Source of the DNA: Plantibacter sp. PA-3-X8
Lineage (GTDB): Bacteria > Actinomycetota > Actinomycetes > Actinomycetales > Microbacteriaceae
Length of the DNA: 64,000 nucleotides
NCBI RefSeq assembly: GCF_003856975.1
Contig: NZ_CP033107.1
Location: 1,116,001-1,180,000 of the forward strand
Reading direction: 5' to 3'
The notes below the pieces were generated by a model, which worked only from the letters and a program-made list of their open reading frames with translations, searched no databases and was not told the origin of the DNA. Every line of letters starts with the position of its first letter. Positions within the stretch are counted from its first letter, which is position 1. The position numbers and the translations under genes are program-made. This document shows positions 40,684-48,228 of the stretch, piece by piece.

Positions 40684-41579
40684 GCACCCTGATGGAACGC
40701 ACGCGGACCGAACCGACCGCGACCACGGAGGCCCCGCGGTACCGCAAGGGCAAGGACCACGAGCGGCCGGGCATCCTCACCTACGCCATCCTCATCGCGT
40801 TCTTCGCCATCTCGGCGTTCCCGTTGTGGTGGTCGTTCGTCATCTCGAGTCGGCAGTCCTCCGACACGAACCTCGTGCCGCCCGCCGTCCTCCCCGGCCC
40901 GAACTTCCTCGGCAACGCGGCGAAGGTGTTCGAGACCGCCCCGTTCCTGCAGGCGCTCGCGAACAGCGTCATCATCTCGGGCGCGATCACGGTCTCGGTG
41001 GTGTTCTTCTCGACCCTCGCCGGCTACTCCTTCGCGAAGCTGAAGTTCCGGGCCAGCAACGGGCTGCTCCTCGCGGTGATCGCCACGATGGCGATCCCCA
41101 CCCAACTCGGCATCATCCCGTTGTTCATGCTCATGGCCGAGTGGGAGTGGGTGGGGACGCTCCAGGCGGTGATCCTGCCAGGGCTCGTGACCGCGTTCGG
41201 TGTGTTCTTCATGCGCCAGTACCTCGTCGACGTCATCCCCGACGAGCTCATCGAGGCCGCGCGCGTCGACGGCGCGTCGATGTGGGGCACCTTCTGGCAT
41301 GTCGCGCTGCCGGCCGCCCGACCGGCGATGGCCGTCCTCGCGCTCTTCACCTTCATGGCCGCGTGGACCGACTTCCTCTGGCCACTCCTCGTCCTCGGTC
41401 CGCGGAACCCGAGTGTCCAGACGGCGCTCGCGGCCCTGAGCGCGAGCGGCGGACAGACCCCGGACCACTCACTCGTGCTCGCTGGCGCGGTGCTCTCGGT
41501 GATCCCACTGCTGATCCTCTTCGTCCTCGCCGGGAAGCAGCTCGTGGCGGGCATCATGCAGGGCGCGGTCAAGGGATGA
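40680..41579 (+). CDS. Sugar ABC transporter permease (MalG/CebG type)
   Basis: 299 residues from ATG at 40680. Six membrane helices; EAARVDGASMWGTFWHVALPAARPAMA is the EAA loop, and the C-terminal KQLVAGIMQGAVKG is the typical MalG end that reaches toward the substrate path. It pairs with the upstream permease. A much longer reading in the same frame runs through the MalF gene out of frame and is a shadow. Confidence 0.93.
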   Translation: MSTLMERTRTEPTATTEAPRYRKGKDHERPGILTYAILIAFFAISAFPLWWSFVISSRQSSDTNLVPPAVLPGPNFLGNAAKVFETAPFLQALANSVIISGAITVSVVFFSTLAGYSFAKLKFRASNGLLLAVIATMAIPTQLGIIPLFMLMAEWEWVGTLQAVILPGLVTAFGVFFMRQYLVDVIPDELIEAARVDGASMWGTFWHVALPAARPAMAVLALFTFMAAWTDFLWPLLVLGPRNPSVQTALAALSASGGQTPDHSLVLAGAVLSVIPLLILFVLAGKQLVAGIMQGAVKG

Positions 41580-41631
41580 CGCCCGCGCCGCATACAGTGT
41601 CTTCACACCGGCACGACTGAGGAGACACACC

Positions 41632-42648
41632 ATCGACACCGAGACGGACTCCACCGTCCCCACGCTCATCGCGGTGGCAGCGCTCGCGGGCGTCTCCAAG
41701 TCCACCGCCTCCCGCGTCATCAACGGGTCCTCCCAGGTGACGCCGGAGGCGGTCGCGTCCGTGACCGCGGCCGTCGAGCAGCTGCACTACGTCCCGAACC
41801 GCGCGGCACGCAGCCTCGTGCGTCGGCGTGCGCAGACGATCGCGATGGTCATCCCGCAACGCACCGCCGAGTTCTTCGCCGACCCCTACTTCGCCGAGGT
41901 CATCCAGGGTGCCGCGATGTACGCGTCGTCGACCGACTACACGCTGACGCTGCTGATCGAATCCGACGTCGACCCGGACAAGACCCGCCGGTTCCTCACC
42001 GGCGGCAACGTGGACGGCGCGCTCGTCCTCTCGCATCACACGAGCATGCAGGCGTACGCGAAGCTGTCGACGTCCCTCCCGGTCGTGTTCGGGGTGCGGG
42101 CGCTCGAGGAGACGACGCCACCTGGACATGTCGTCGACGTCGACAACGTGGAGGCGGGCGCCCTGGCGACCCGGCGTCTGGTGGAGGCCGGTCGGTCCCG
42201 CATCGCCACGATCACCGGCCCGCTCGACACCGCGGCCGGTATCGACCGCCGTGCCGGGTGGCGGCGCGCCCTCCTCGAGGCGGGACTCGAGCCGGGACCC
42301 GAGGAGGAGGGTGACTTCACGCCGACGAGCGGCGCACGCGCGATGGAACGGCTCCTCGCAGACGGCCGGCAGGTCGATGCGGTGTTCGCGGCGTCGGCGC
42401 AGATGGCGACGGGCGCGCTCGGTGTGCTCCGCGACCGCGGGATCCCGGTTCCGACGCGGATCGCCATGACCTCGGTGGACAACAACGTCTTCGCGGTCGA
42501 CGCCTATCCGGCGCTGACGACGGTCGATCTGCGCACGGCTGAGAAGGGGGCGTTGCTCGTGCAGACGCTGCACCGGCTCATCGCCGGTGAGGACGTCCCC
42601 GAGATGACGACGATCCCGTGCGAACTGGTGGAGCGCGCCTCGGTGTGA
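41632..42648 (+). CDS. LacI-family regulator, apparent ATC start codon
   Basis: 338 residues if translation begins at ATC 41632. AGGAG (41620-41624) lies 7 nt before this codon, and the HTH starts soon after (TLIAVAALAGVSKSTASRVING), so no ATG, GTG or TTG fits. The first canonical start, GTG at 41674, falls inside helix 1 and would break the HTH. The sensor part is a standard sugar-binding LacI fold. It probably controls the operon 38234-41579 through the palindromes upstream of it. Confidence 0.8.
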   Translation: MDTETDSTVPTLIAVAALAGVSKSTASRVINGSSQVTPEAVASVTAAVEQLHYVPNRAARSLVRRRAQTIAMVIPQRTAEFFADPYFAEVIQGAAMYASSTDYTLTLLIESDVDPDKTRRFLTGGNVDGALVLSHHTSMQAYAKLSTSLPVVFGVRALEETTPPGHVVDVDNVEAGALATRRLVEAGRSRIATITGPLDTAAGIDRRAGWRRALLEAGLEPGPEEEGDFTPTSGARAMERLLADGRQVDAVFAASAQMATGALGVLRDRGIPVPTRIAMTSVDNNVFAVDAYPALTTVDLRTAEKGALLVQTLHRLIAGEDVPEMTTIPCELVERASV

Positions 42649-42687
42649 GCCGGTGGAGCGCACCTCGGTGTGCATCCCGCTCCACCG
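42627..42687. terminator. Tandem duplication and hairpin at the lacI/adh convergence
   Basis: A 21-nt sequence at 42627-42647 is repeated with one change at 42652-42672, a 25-bp period duplication across the lacI stop codon. Its second copy supplies the left arm CGGTGGAGCG (42651-42660) of a 10-bp stem with CGCTCCACCG (42678-42687), loop 17 nt. The hairpin lies between convergent genes and could terminate both. Confidence 0.65.
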
Positions 42688-42692
42688 CCTGC

Positions 42693-43697
42693 TCAGAACC
42701 GGATCTGCGTCTTCGGTCCGGAGCCGGCCGCGCGGGGGAGTCCCGCGGCGAGCGCCCGGGGCACGTCCTCGAGGGTGATCACGGAGCCGATCAATCGCCG
42801 GACCGTGTCGCCCATGGAGGCGAACCGTCGCGCCGCCTCATCGATGCAATCTGATCCGCCGAGCACCGCGTGGAGTGTGGCGTCGAGGGCGATGAGTCTG
42901 CCTGATGGCAGCCCCGAGTCGCCGCCGGGCACGCCGAGCAGTGCGACGCGGACGCCGGCGGTGGCGTTGTCGAGGAGGCGACGGGTGACCTCGGCCGAAC
43001 CCGTGGCCTCGATGATCACGTCGAAGCGCTCGTCGCCGAGGTCGGCCGGATCGCGCGTGGCCAGGCCGAAGTCCGCGGCGAACCGCCGATCGGACTCACG
43101 GCGGGCCACGACCGTGACGGACGCCCCGGAGTCCGCGGCGAAGAGCGCGGCGAACATGGCGAGCGTGCCGGCGCCCCAGACGAGCACGCGGTCGCCGGGC
43201 CCCACTGCCGCGAGTCGGACGCCACGGAGTGAGCAGGAGGCGGGTTCGACCATCGCGCCGAGGTCCGCGTCGACCCCGGCCGGGAGGTGATGGACGGCGC
43301 GCTCGGGGACGACGAGGAGTTCTGCGAGGGCTCCCTCCAGTTGTCCGAGGACGCCGAGTTCGAGGTGGTCGGGGCAGAGATGGTGTCGCCCCGTGGCGCA
43401 GAGCGTGCAGGTGCCGCACCCGATGAAGGTGTCACCGGTGACGAGGTCGCCCGGTGCGGTCGCGGTGACACCCTCGCCCACGGAGACCACCCGACCGGCC
43501 CACTCGTGGCCGGGTTGGAGCGGCAGGGTGGTGCGGCCGTCGGCGAGGTACGGCATGGTGCCGCGCAGCAGCGCGACATCGGTGCCGCAGAGCCCGGCGC
43601 GTTCGATGCGGATGAGGACCTCACCCGGTCCGGCCTGCGGATCCGGTCGGTCAACGACCGCGGCTTCATCCGGTGCGGTGATGCGTACGGCTCTCAT
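42693..43697 (-). CDS. Zinc-dependent alcohol/sorbitol dehydrogenase family protein
   Basis: 334 residues. Medium-chain dehydrogenase: GLCGTDVALL has the catalytic-zinc Cys, GHEWAG the zinc His and following Glu, and GCGTCTLCATGRHHLC the four structural-zinc cysteines. VLVWGAGTLAMFAALFA is the NAD(P) GxGxxA fold. Beside a sugar transporter and LacI gene, a polyol or sugar-alcohol substrate is likely, although it is transcribed convergently and may be separate. Length normal for the family. Confidence 0.9.
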   Translation of the reverse strand: MRAVRITAPDEAAVVDRPDPQAGPGEVLIRIERAGLCGTDVALLRGTMPYLADGRTTLPLQPGHEWAGRVVSVGEGVTATAPGDLVTGDTFIGCGTCTLCATGRHHLCPDHLELGVLGQLEGALAELLVVPERAVHHLPAGVDADLGAMVEPASCSLRGVRLAAVGPGDRVLVWGAGTLAMFAALFAADSGASVTVVARRESDRRFAADFGLATRDPADLGDERFDVIIEATGSAEVTRRLLDNATAGVRVALLGVPGGDSGLPSGRLIALDATLHAVLGGSDCIDEAARRFASMGDTVRRLIGSVITLEDVPRALAAGLPRAAGSGPKTQIRF

Positions 43698-43784
43698 GCG
43701 GTCTCCTCGTCGTGACGGCGCTGGTGCTGAGCAGCGTAGTGCGGATCGCGCCGGACACGTTAGAAGTCACACTTATGTTTCAGT

Positions 43785-43801
43785 TATAAATTTGATATGC
43801 T
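43785..43801 (+). promoter_or_regulatory. AT-rich leaderless promoter of a small membrane protein
   Basis: The ~45 bp before the gene are unusually AT-rich for the window. TATGCT (43796-43801) is followed after 6 nt by the ATG, with no ribosome site; TATAAA at 43785-43790 is an alternative -10. Confidence 0.45.
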
Positions 43802-43807
43802 AATTTC

Positions 43808-44050
43808 ATGACGAAGAACCCGCAGGCCACCCGCCACCAAGGCGACGCCCGCATCCTTGCGGTGCTCGCGTCGGCGACCTTCCTCCTCGATGCCGCGATC
43901 GTGTTCGGTGTCGGATTCCTCCCCGGCGTCTCAGTGCTGCCCCAGAGCGCCACGACGACGGTCGCCGCGGCGCTGACCGCCGCGCTGTTCGCGGTGCAAC
44001 TCGCCATCGTCATCGCCTTCGCGCGCCTTCGTCGCGCATCCATCGCCTGA
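43808..44050 (+). CDS. Small two-helix membrane protein, unknown
   Basis: 80 residues with two hydrophobic helices (about 17-40 and 50-74) joined by a short Gly/Pro loop and ending in a basic tail. I recognise no family. It precedes the wall-anchored surface protein by 28 bp and may be co-transcribed with it; the AT-rich promoter suggests separate, strong expression. The start fits the leaderless -10. Confidence 0.65.
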   Translation: MTKNPQATRHQGDARILAVLASATFLLDAAIVFGVGFLPGVSVLPQSATTTVAAALTAALFAVQLAIVIAFARLRRASIA

Positions 44051-44078
44051 CCCGTACCGCCAGATCGGAGAACGCCCC

Positions 44079-45371
44079 ATGCATCATCCCGACCACATCT
44101 CGGAGCCGGACGCCGCACAGTACGCCCGACGGACGCGTGCTCGACTGCGGAGGAGCGCCTGGGCGCTCGCCGCATCCGCCGTCCTGTCCATGCTGACGCT
44201 CGCCACCCCGCACGCAGCGTCGGCTGCGGCCGTCATCGATCCCATCGACGGTGGCCGCGCCGGCGAGGGTCTCGTCCTGTCGTTCAACGTGGGTGGGACG
44301 GGGACGCTCGTCGTGACCGCACCGGAACACGCGACCATCGGCATCGTGACGACCGGCGGTTGCGACCAGCGGTACGCCGCCGAGGTCCGATGCGGCACCG
44401 ACTCCAAGGTGTGGGCGTCGGACCTGATGGCGACCGTCCGGATCGATCCCGACGCACCCGTCGGGACGCTCGCCGGAGGGTCGATCGGGTTCGAGGTGGG
44501 CGGAAGGACGGTCGAGTCGACACCGTTCGCCCTGGAGGTGCTTCCGCCGCACGTCGGCCAGGCGGCAGCCGGACAGACCCTCAGGATGGAGGTGCCGGTC
44601 AACGGTGGCACCTCGGGGGTCATGCGCTTCACCTCCCCCGAGCAGACCGTCATCGTCGGGCTCGGGGCCTCGGGCTGCGTCACCGGCGCAGCTGGGGTGA
44701 CGGCCGACTGCGGAACCGAGGGGAGTCTCTGGGAGGGCGTGCAGACCGTCGACCTCGCCGTCGCCCCCGATGCGGACTACGGCACCCTCCGCGGCGGCAC
44801 CATGGGCTTCATCCAAAGCGGTCGACTGGTGTCCACCACGCCGTTCGAACTCGAACTCACCCCCGCCGCTGCGACCATGACGACCCCGCTCGACGGCGTG
44901 CTCGCGTCCGATGCGATCCTGCACGGGACCGCTCCGTCCGGCACGCAGGTCGAGGTCGATGTCGACGGCGTCCCGGTCGGGACGACGGACGCCACCGTCG
45001 AGGAGACGTGGGCGCTCCAGCCGGCCGAGTCGCTCCCCGAAGGGACGCACACCGTGACGGTCCGAGCGCGCGCCGGGGGGCTCGTCAGCACCGCGACGGA
45101 TCTCGTCGTCACCATCGTCGCCCCGGTGGAACCGATCACTCCCGGGGATCCCGAGGGCCCTGAGGCGCCAGGGGTCGAGGCTCCGGGTGGGCAGCCGACG
45201 GAACCTGCTCCTGAGACCAGCGTCAGCATCGGGTCTCCTCGTGGAACCGGCGATGACACGCTCGCGAGGACCGGCACGGACACGGCACCCGTCCTGCTCG
45301 CACTCGCCTTGCTGGGCGGTGGCGCGATCGTCGGTGCCGTCGGGGTCGCCCGGTCGCGCGGGCGGGCTTGA
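44079..45371 (+). CDS. Secreted surface protein with LAxTG-type sorting signal
   Basis: 430 residues. N-terminal signal peptide after a ~27-residue charged lead (RRSAWALAASAVLSMLTLA), two similar ~95-residue beta-type repeats (both containing a GC-Cys pair and ending near STPFxLE), an Ig-like bacterial domain (residues ~270-350), a Pro/Glu linker, and a C-terminal LARTG, hydrophobic helix and RSRGRA tail. LAxTG is the signal for class E sortases in actinobacteria. GGAGAA precedes ATG at 44079. Probable cell-wall adhesin or scaffold; no enzymatic motif. Confidence 0.82.
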   Translation: MHHPDHISEPDAAQYARRTRARLRRSAWALAASAVLSMLTLATPHAASAAAVIDPIDGGRAGEGLVLSFNVGGTGTLVVTAPEHATIGIVTTGGCDQRYAAEVRCGTDSKVWASDLMATVRIDPDAPVGTLAGGSIGFEVGGRTVESTPFALEVLPPHVGQAAAGQTLRMEVPVNGGTSGVMRFTSPEQTVIVGLGASGCVTGAAGVTADCGTEGSLWEGVQTVDLAVAPDADYGTLRGGTMGFIQSGRLVSTTPFELELTPAAATMTTPLDGVLASDAILHGTAPSGTQVEVDVDGVPVGTTDATVEETWALQPAESLPEGTHTVTVRARAGGLVSTATDLVVTIVAPVEPITPGDPEGPEAPGVEAPGGQPTEPAPETSVSIGSPRGTGDDTLARTGTDTAPVLLALALLGGGAIVGAVGVARSRGRA

Positions 45372-45384
45372 CCGCCCGCCCGCG
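45357..45384. terminator. Bidirectional terminator between surface protein and serine hydrolase
   Basis: CGCGGGCGGGC (45357-45367) and GCCCGCCCGCG (45374-45384) form a perfect 11-bp stem with a 6-nt loop that contains the stop codon of the plus-strand gene. It ends 5 bp before the stop of the minus-strand gene and can serve both. Confidence 0.7.
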
Positions 45385-45389
45385 TCAGC

Positions 45390-46862
45390 TCACCAGGACG
45401 ACTTGCCCCCGCCTGCGACGACCGCGCTCGGCCGCTGCACCTCGGCGAGACGGGAGGTCCGGAGCGGCGTCGTCTCCCACCAGGCGTCGAAGGTGCCGGA
45501 CGCCGGGTCGATCTCGAGGTGCATGCGGTGGGGTGTCTCGATGAAGATCGCGTCGACGCGGAGGACCCGCGCTCCGTCCTCGCCGCCCGTGCCCCAGGCG
45601 GCACTCGCCGTGATCGGTCCATGCGTCCGCCACGCGCCGACACCGGGGACGAGCTCCACCCGGTCGTCGCCCTCGTGCACGACCAGCACGATGTCGTCAC
45701 CCTCGCCCGCCGTCACCTCGAGCGCCGTCAGCTGCGCCAGGCCGGTATCGGCGGCGGCCGAGAACGTCCGTCCGACGAGCTCGCGCAGTGACGAAGCCGC
45801 GCCGGTTTCGTCCGACGCGTCGAGCGGCGGCAGGGCGAGCCCCGCCAGGCGTTCGAGCAACGCCTGATCGGCGGTTGTGCTCACACCGCGCACCGCGTCG
45901 GAGGCCTCGCCCGTCCCGAAGGCCGGCAACAGGTGCTCCCACGCGGCGTTCAGCACGGCCTGCATGTCGAGACTCTGCCCCGTGATCGCCAGGACGACGT
46001 CGTGCTCCGGCAGGACGACGCAGTACTGACCGTAAGCGCCGTCGCCGCGGAACCCGTGACGGGCCATCCAGAACTGGAACCCGTACCCCTGCGCCCAGTC
46101 CGACTCAGGGTCGTCGCCGTTCGCGATGTGCGATCGCGTCGCCTCGGCGACCCAGGCGGCCGGCAGCAACTGTCGGCCCTCCCAGGCGCCGCCCTGCAGA
46201 TAGAGCTGACCGAGTGCGGCGATCGCCTCCGTCGTCGCGTGCAGGCCGCTGTACCCGAGCTCGAAGCCCTCGTCGTCCTGCTGCCAGTCGAACTCGCCGA
46301 TACCCAGTGGCTCGAGCAACCGCGGTCGCAGGTAGTCGGTGAGCGTCCCGCCCGTGACGCGCTGGACGATCGCCGCGGCCGTGTACGTGCAGGGCTGGTT
46401 GTACGCGAAGACGGTTCCCGGGTCCTCGTCGGGCGGGAGGAGCAGGAAGCCGCGGACGAGGTTCGTCGGGTCGATCGCAGCGGCCCGCATGATCGTCTCC
46501 TCGCGGTGGCCGCTCGCCATCGCGAGCACGTGTCGCACGCGCATGGCGCGGCTGCGGGGGTCGGTGATCTCGGCGTCGAGCTCCGGGAAGTGGCTGATGA
46601 TCGTGTCGTCGAGTCCGAGCAGGCCCTCCTCGACGGCGAGGCCGACGGCGGTCGAGGTGAAGCTCTTGCTCAGCGAGTACAGCAGGTGCACCCGATCAGC
46701 CGAGTACGGCGCCCACCAGCCCTCGGCGACGACGTTCCCGCCGCGCAGGAGCATCAGGCTGTGCGGTTCGACGTTCGGCGTGTGCTCGAGGGCCGTGATG
46801 AACGCCTCGATCCCGGCGGCGTCGACGTGCTGGGCGGACGGAGTGCTTCGCTGCAGGCTCAT
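45390..46862 (-). CDS. Beta-lactamase-related serine hydrolase
   Basis: 490 residues. SLSK (Ser63, Lys66) is the SxxK nucleophile motif of the beta-lactamase/esterase EstB/PBP4* family, and YNQ near residue 145 is the YxN. The C-terminal ~130 residues are an extra beta-domain as in many such hydrolases. No signal peptide, so probably cytoplasmic esterase or peptidase rather than a resistance enzyme. ATG at 46862 chosen on the family's start; longer readings run through hspR. Confidence 0.86.
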   Translation of the reverse strand: MSLQRSTPSAQHVDAAGIEAFITALEHTPNVEPHSLMLLRGGNVVAEGWWAPYSADRVHLLYSLSKSFTSTAVGLAVEEGLLGLDDTIISHFPELDAEITDPRSRAMRVRHVLAMASGHREETIMRAAAIDPTNLVRGFLLLPPDEDPGTVFAYNQPCTYTAAAIVQRVTGGTLTDYLRPRLLEPLGIGEFDWQQDDEGFELGYSGLHATTEAIAALGQLYLQGGAWEGRQLLPAAWVAEATRSHIANGDDPESDWAQGYGFQFWMARHGFRGDGAYGQYCVVLPEHDVVLAITGQSLDMQAVLNAAWEHLLPAFGTGEASDAVRGVSTTADQALLERLAGLALPPLDASDETGAASSLRELVGRTFSAAADTGLAQLTALEVTAGEGDDIVLVVHEGDDRVELVPGVGAWRTHGPITASAAWGTGGEDGARVLRVDAIFIETPHRMHLEIDPASGTFDAWWETTPLRTSRLAEVQRPSAVVAGGGKSSW

Positions 46863-46905
46863 CCCTCCATGCTGCCATCTGCCGGCGGTGGGATCGACCC
46901 GACGC

Positions 46906-47190
46906 TCAGTCCTGGTCGGCGTCGAGCTGGTCTCGGAGTCCCTGGTTGATGTCCTCGAGATCGAGCACGCGAGCGATGCCGGCGAGGTTGACGCCGTCGT
47001 CGCGGAGGTCGGTGACGCGCTTGAGTCGCTCGATGTCATCCTCGCTGTAGCGACGGGTGCCGCCCTCGGTCCGGGACGGGGTGAGGAGGCCTTTGCTCTC
47101 GAAGAGCCGCAGGGACGCCTCCGGGACGCCGGCGAGCTGGGCTGCGACGGCGATGCCGTACACGGGTGTCGCGCCGTCACGATCGGCCAT
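46906..47190 (-). CDS. MerR-family regulator, HspR-like
   Basis: 94 residues, shorter than usual MerR. VYGIAVAAQLAGVPEASLRLFESKGLLTPSRTEGGTRRYSEDDIERLKR and GVNLAGIARVLDLE are close to HspR, the heat-shock repressor of actinobacteria. It is divergent from an Hsp20 gene, so it probably represses that gene at normal temperature. No clean HAIR operator (CTTGAGT-N7-ACTCAAG) is present between them. It is not linked to dnaK in this window. Confidence 0.83.
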   Translation of the reverse strand: MADRDGATPVYGIAVAAQLAGVPEASLRLFESKGLLTPSRTEGGTRRYSEDDIERLKRVTDLRDDGVNLAGIARVLDLEDINQGLRDQLDADQD

Positions 47191-47213
47191 GCTTGAGGTT
47201 TCCTTTGAACGGG

Positions 47214-47243
47214 TTGCAATGGATCAGGTTTCGGATGTATAAA
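47214..47243 (+). promoter_or_regulatory. hsp20 promoter
   Basis: TTGCAA (47214-47219) and TATAAA (47238-47243) are separated by 18 bp and make a plausible housekeeping-sigma promoter for hsp20; the long 5' leader (about 100 nt) could carry further control. The region upstream towards hspR holds CTTGAGG (47192-47198), one half-site-like match to HAIR. Confidence 0.5.
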
Positions 47244-47350
47244 AAATCTACACCACGAAGTGCAGATCTGAACCACCGGATCTGTGGCTTCCGGGCACTG
47301 ACAATCGATGAGCCCGATCCGTCATCGGGCGACAGGGAAGGAGAACACCC

Positions 47351-47776
47351 ATGGCAATGACCCTCGATCCCATCAGCCAGCTCGACCGCTTCGCGGCCTC
47401 CGTACTGGACTCCGTGCGCGCACCCCGGCCCATGCCGGTGGACCTCTTCCGTGACGGCGACCGGTACATGATGGTCGCCGACCTCCCCGGCATCGACCCC
47501 GGATCCATCGACGTCGACGTCGACGGAGGTCAGCTGACCATCCGTGCTCAGCGCACGGCCGACAGTCGCGAGGGTGTCCGCTGGCTCGCACGCGAGCGCG
47601 GTGGCGGCCACTTCCTGCGGCAGTTCACCCTCGGCGAGGGAGTCGACCTCGACGGCATCACCGCGTCCTACGACAGCGGTGTGCTCTCCGTGATCATCCC
47701 GGTGAGCGAGCGTGCGAAGCCGCGGAAGATCACCGTCGACTCCACGACCGACCACCCGCAGTCGATCAACGCCTGA
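47351..47776 (+). CDS. Hsp20/alpha-crystallin small heat-shock protein
   Basis: 141 residues. Small heat-shock proteins bind unfolding proteins without ATP. MPVDLFRDGDRYMMVADLPGIDP opens the alpha-crystallin domain and GVLSVIIPV is its closing motif, with a short C-terminal tail. AAGGAGAA precedes the ATG. It is divergent from an HspR-like gene and ends at a strong terminator, so it is a single-gene unit under heat control. Confidence 0.93.
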   Translation: MAMTLDPISQLDRFAASVLDSVRAPRPMPVDLFRDGDRYMMVADLPGIDPGSIDVDVDGGQLTIRAQRTADSREGVRWLARERGGGHFLRQFTLGEGVDLDGITASYDSGVLSVIIPVSERAKPRKITVDSTTDHPQSINA

Positions 47777-47818
47777 GCCGGGCTCGACACTCGTCCGAAT
47801 CGAACGAATCGAACGAAC

Positions 47819-47855
47819 CGAACGCCCCGCCCACGATCCGTGGGTGGGGCGTTCG
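47819..47855 (+). terminator. Strong terminator after hsp20
   Basis: A 16-bp stem with one G:T wobble (47819-47834 with 47840-47855) and a 5-nt loop, starting 43 nt after the hsp20 stop. It is preceded by short direct repeats (CGAACGAATCGAACGAACCG) just upstream. Confidence 0.85.
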
Positions 47856-47877
47856 CCCGTGTGCGACCGGCGGTCGG

Positions 47878-47883
47878 CATACT
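47878..47883 (+). promoter_or_regulatory. -10 of small membrane protein gene (leaderless)
   Basis: CATACT is followed after 6 nt (GGGGGC) by ATG at 47890. The GGGGG could act as a weak ribosome site only 1-2 nt from the ATG, so leaderless initiation is more likely. Confidence 0.35.
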
Positions 47884-47889
47884 GGGGGC

Positions 47890-48216
47890 ATGTCCCGCGT
47901 CCAACGGATCCTCGTAGCGTCAGCCCTGCTCGTGATCGCCGCACTCGGCCTGTTGGTCGCGGCGACGCAGACCACGATGATCTGGTACCAGGCGCCGGGT
48001 GCCGACGGCATCGCGACGGAACAGGTCGCGGTGTTCGAGCCGGCGGTGGTCGGCACTGTGGTCGCCGCCGTAGCGGTGCTGGCGCTCCTGGCGCACCTGG
48101 TCCTCGTGATCCGACGCGCGGTGCCTCGGATCCAGTGGGTCGTCGCCATCGCGCTGACCGTCGTGACCGTGATCGCCGCGGTCCTCGTGTCCATCGCGGA
48201 TCGGCCGGTGTTCTAA
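47890..48216 (+). CDS. Small membrane protein, unknown
   Basis: 108 residues with three hydrophobic helices (about 7-27, 51-75 and 82-101) and a polar extracytoplasmic loop (WYQAPGADGIATEQVAVFEP). No family recognised. It is a single gene between the hsp20 terminator and a convergent lipoprotein gene; the first helix may be a signal anchor. Confidence 0.65.
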   Translation: MSRVQRILVASALLVIAALGLLVAATQTTMIWYQAPGADGIATEQVAVFEPAVVGTVVAAVAVLALLAHLVLVIRRAVPRIQWVVAIALTVVTVIAAVLVSIADRPVF

Positions 48217-48228
48217 CGCACGTCGAGC

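Noticed and set aside
39474..41579. 701-residue permease reading
   Set aside because: The first ~400 residues are an out-of-frame reading of the MalF-type gene; the real MalG-type gene starts at 40680.
41674..42648. lacI starting at GTG 41674
   Set aside because: This start lies inside the first helix of the DNA-binding domain and has no ribosome site; the well-spaced AGGAG points to 41632.
47191..47350. HAIR or CIRCE element controlling hsp20
   Set aside because: Only one half-site-like CTTGAGG is present; no CTTGAGT-N7-ACTCAAG or TTAGCACTC inverted repeat was found.
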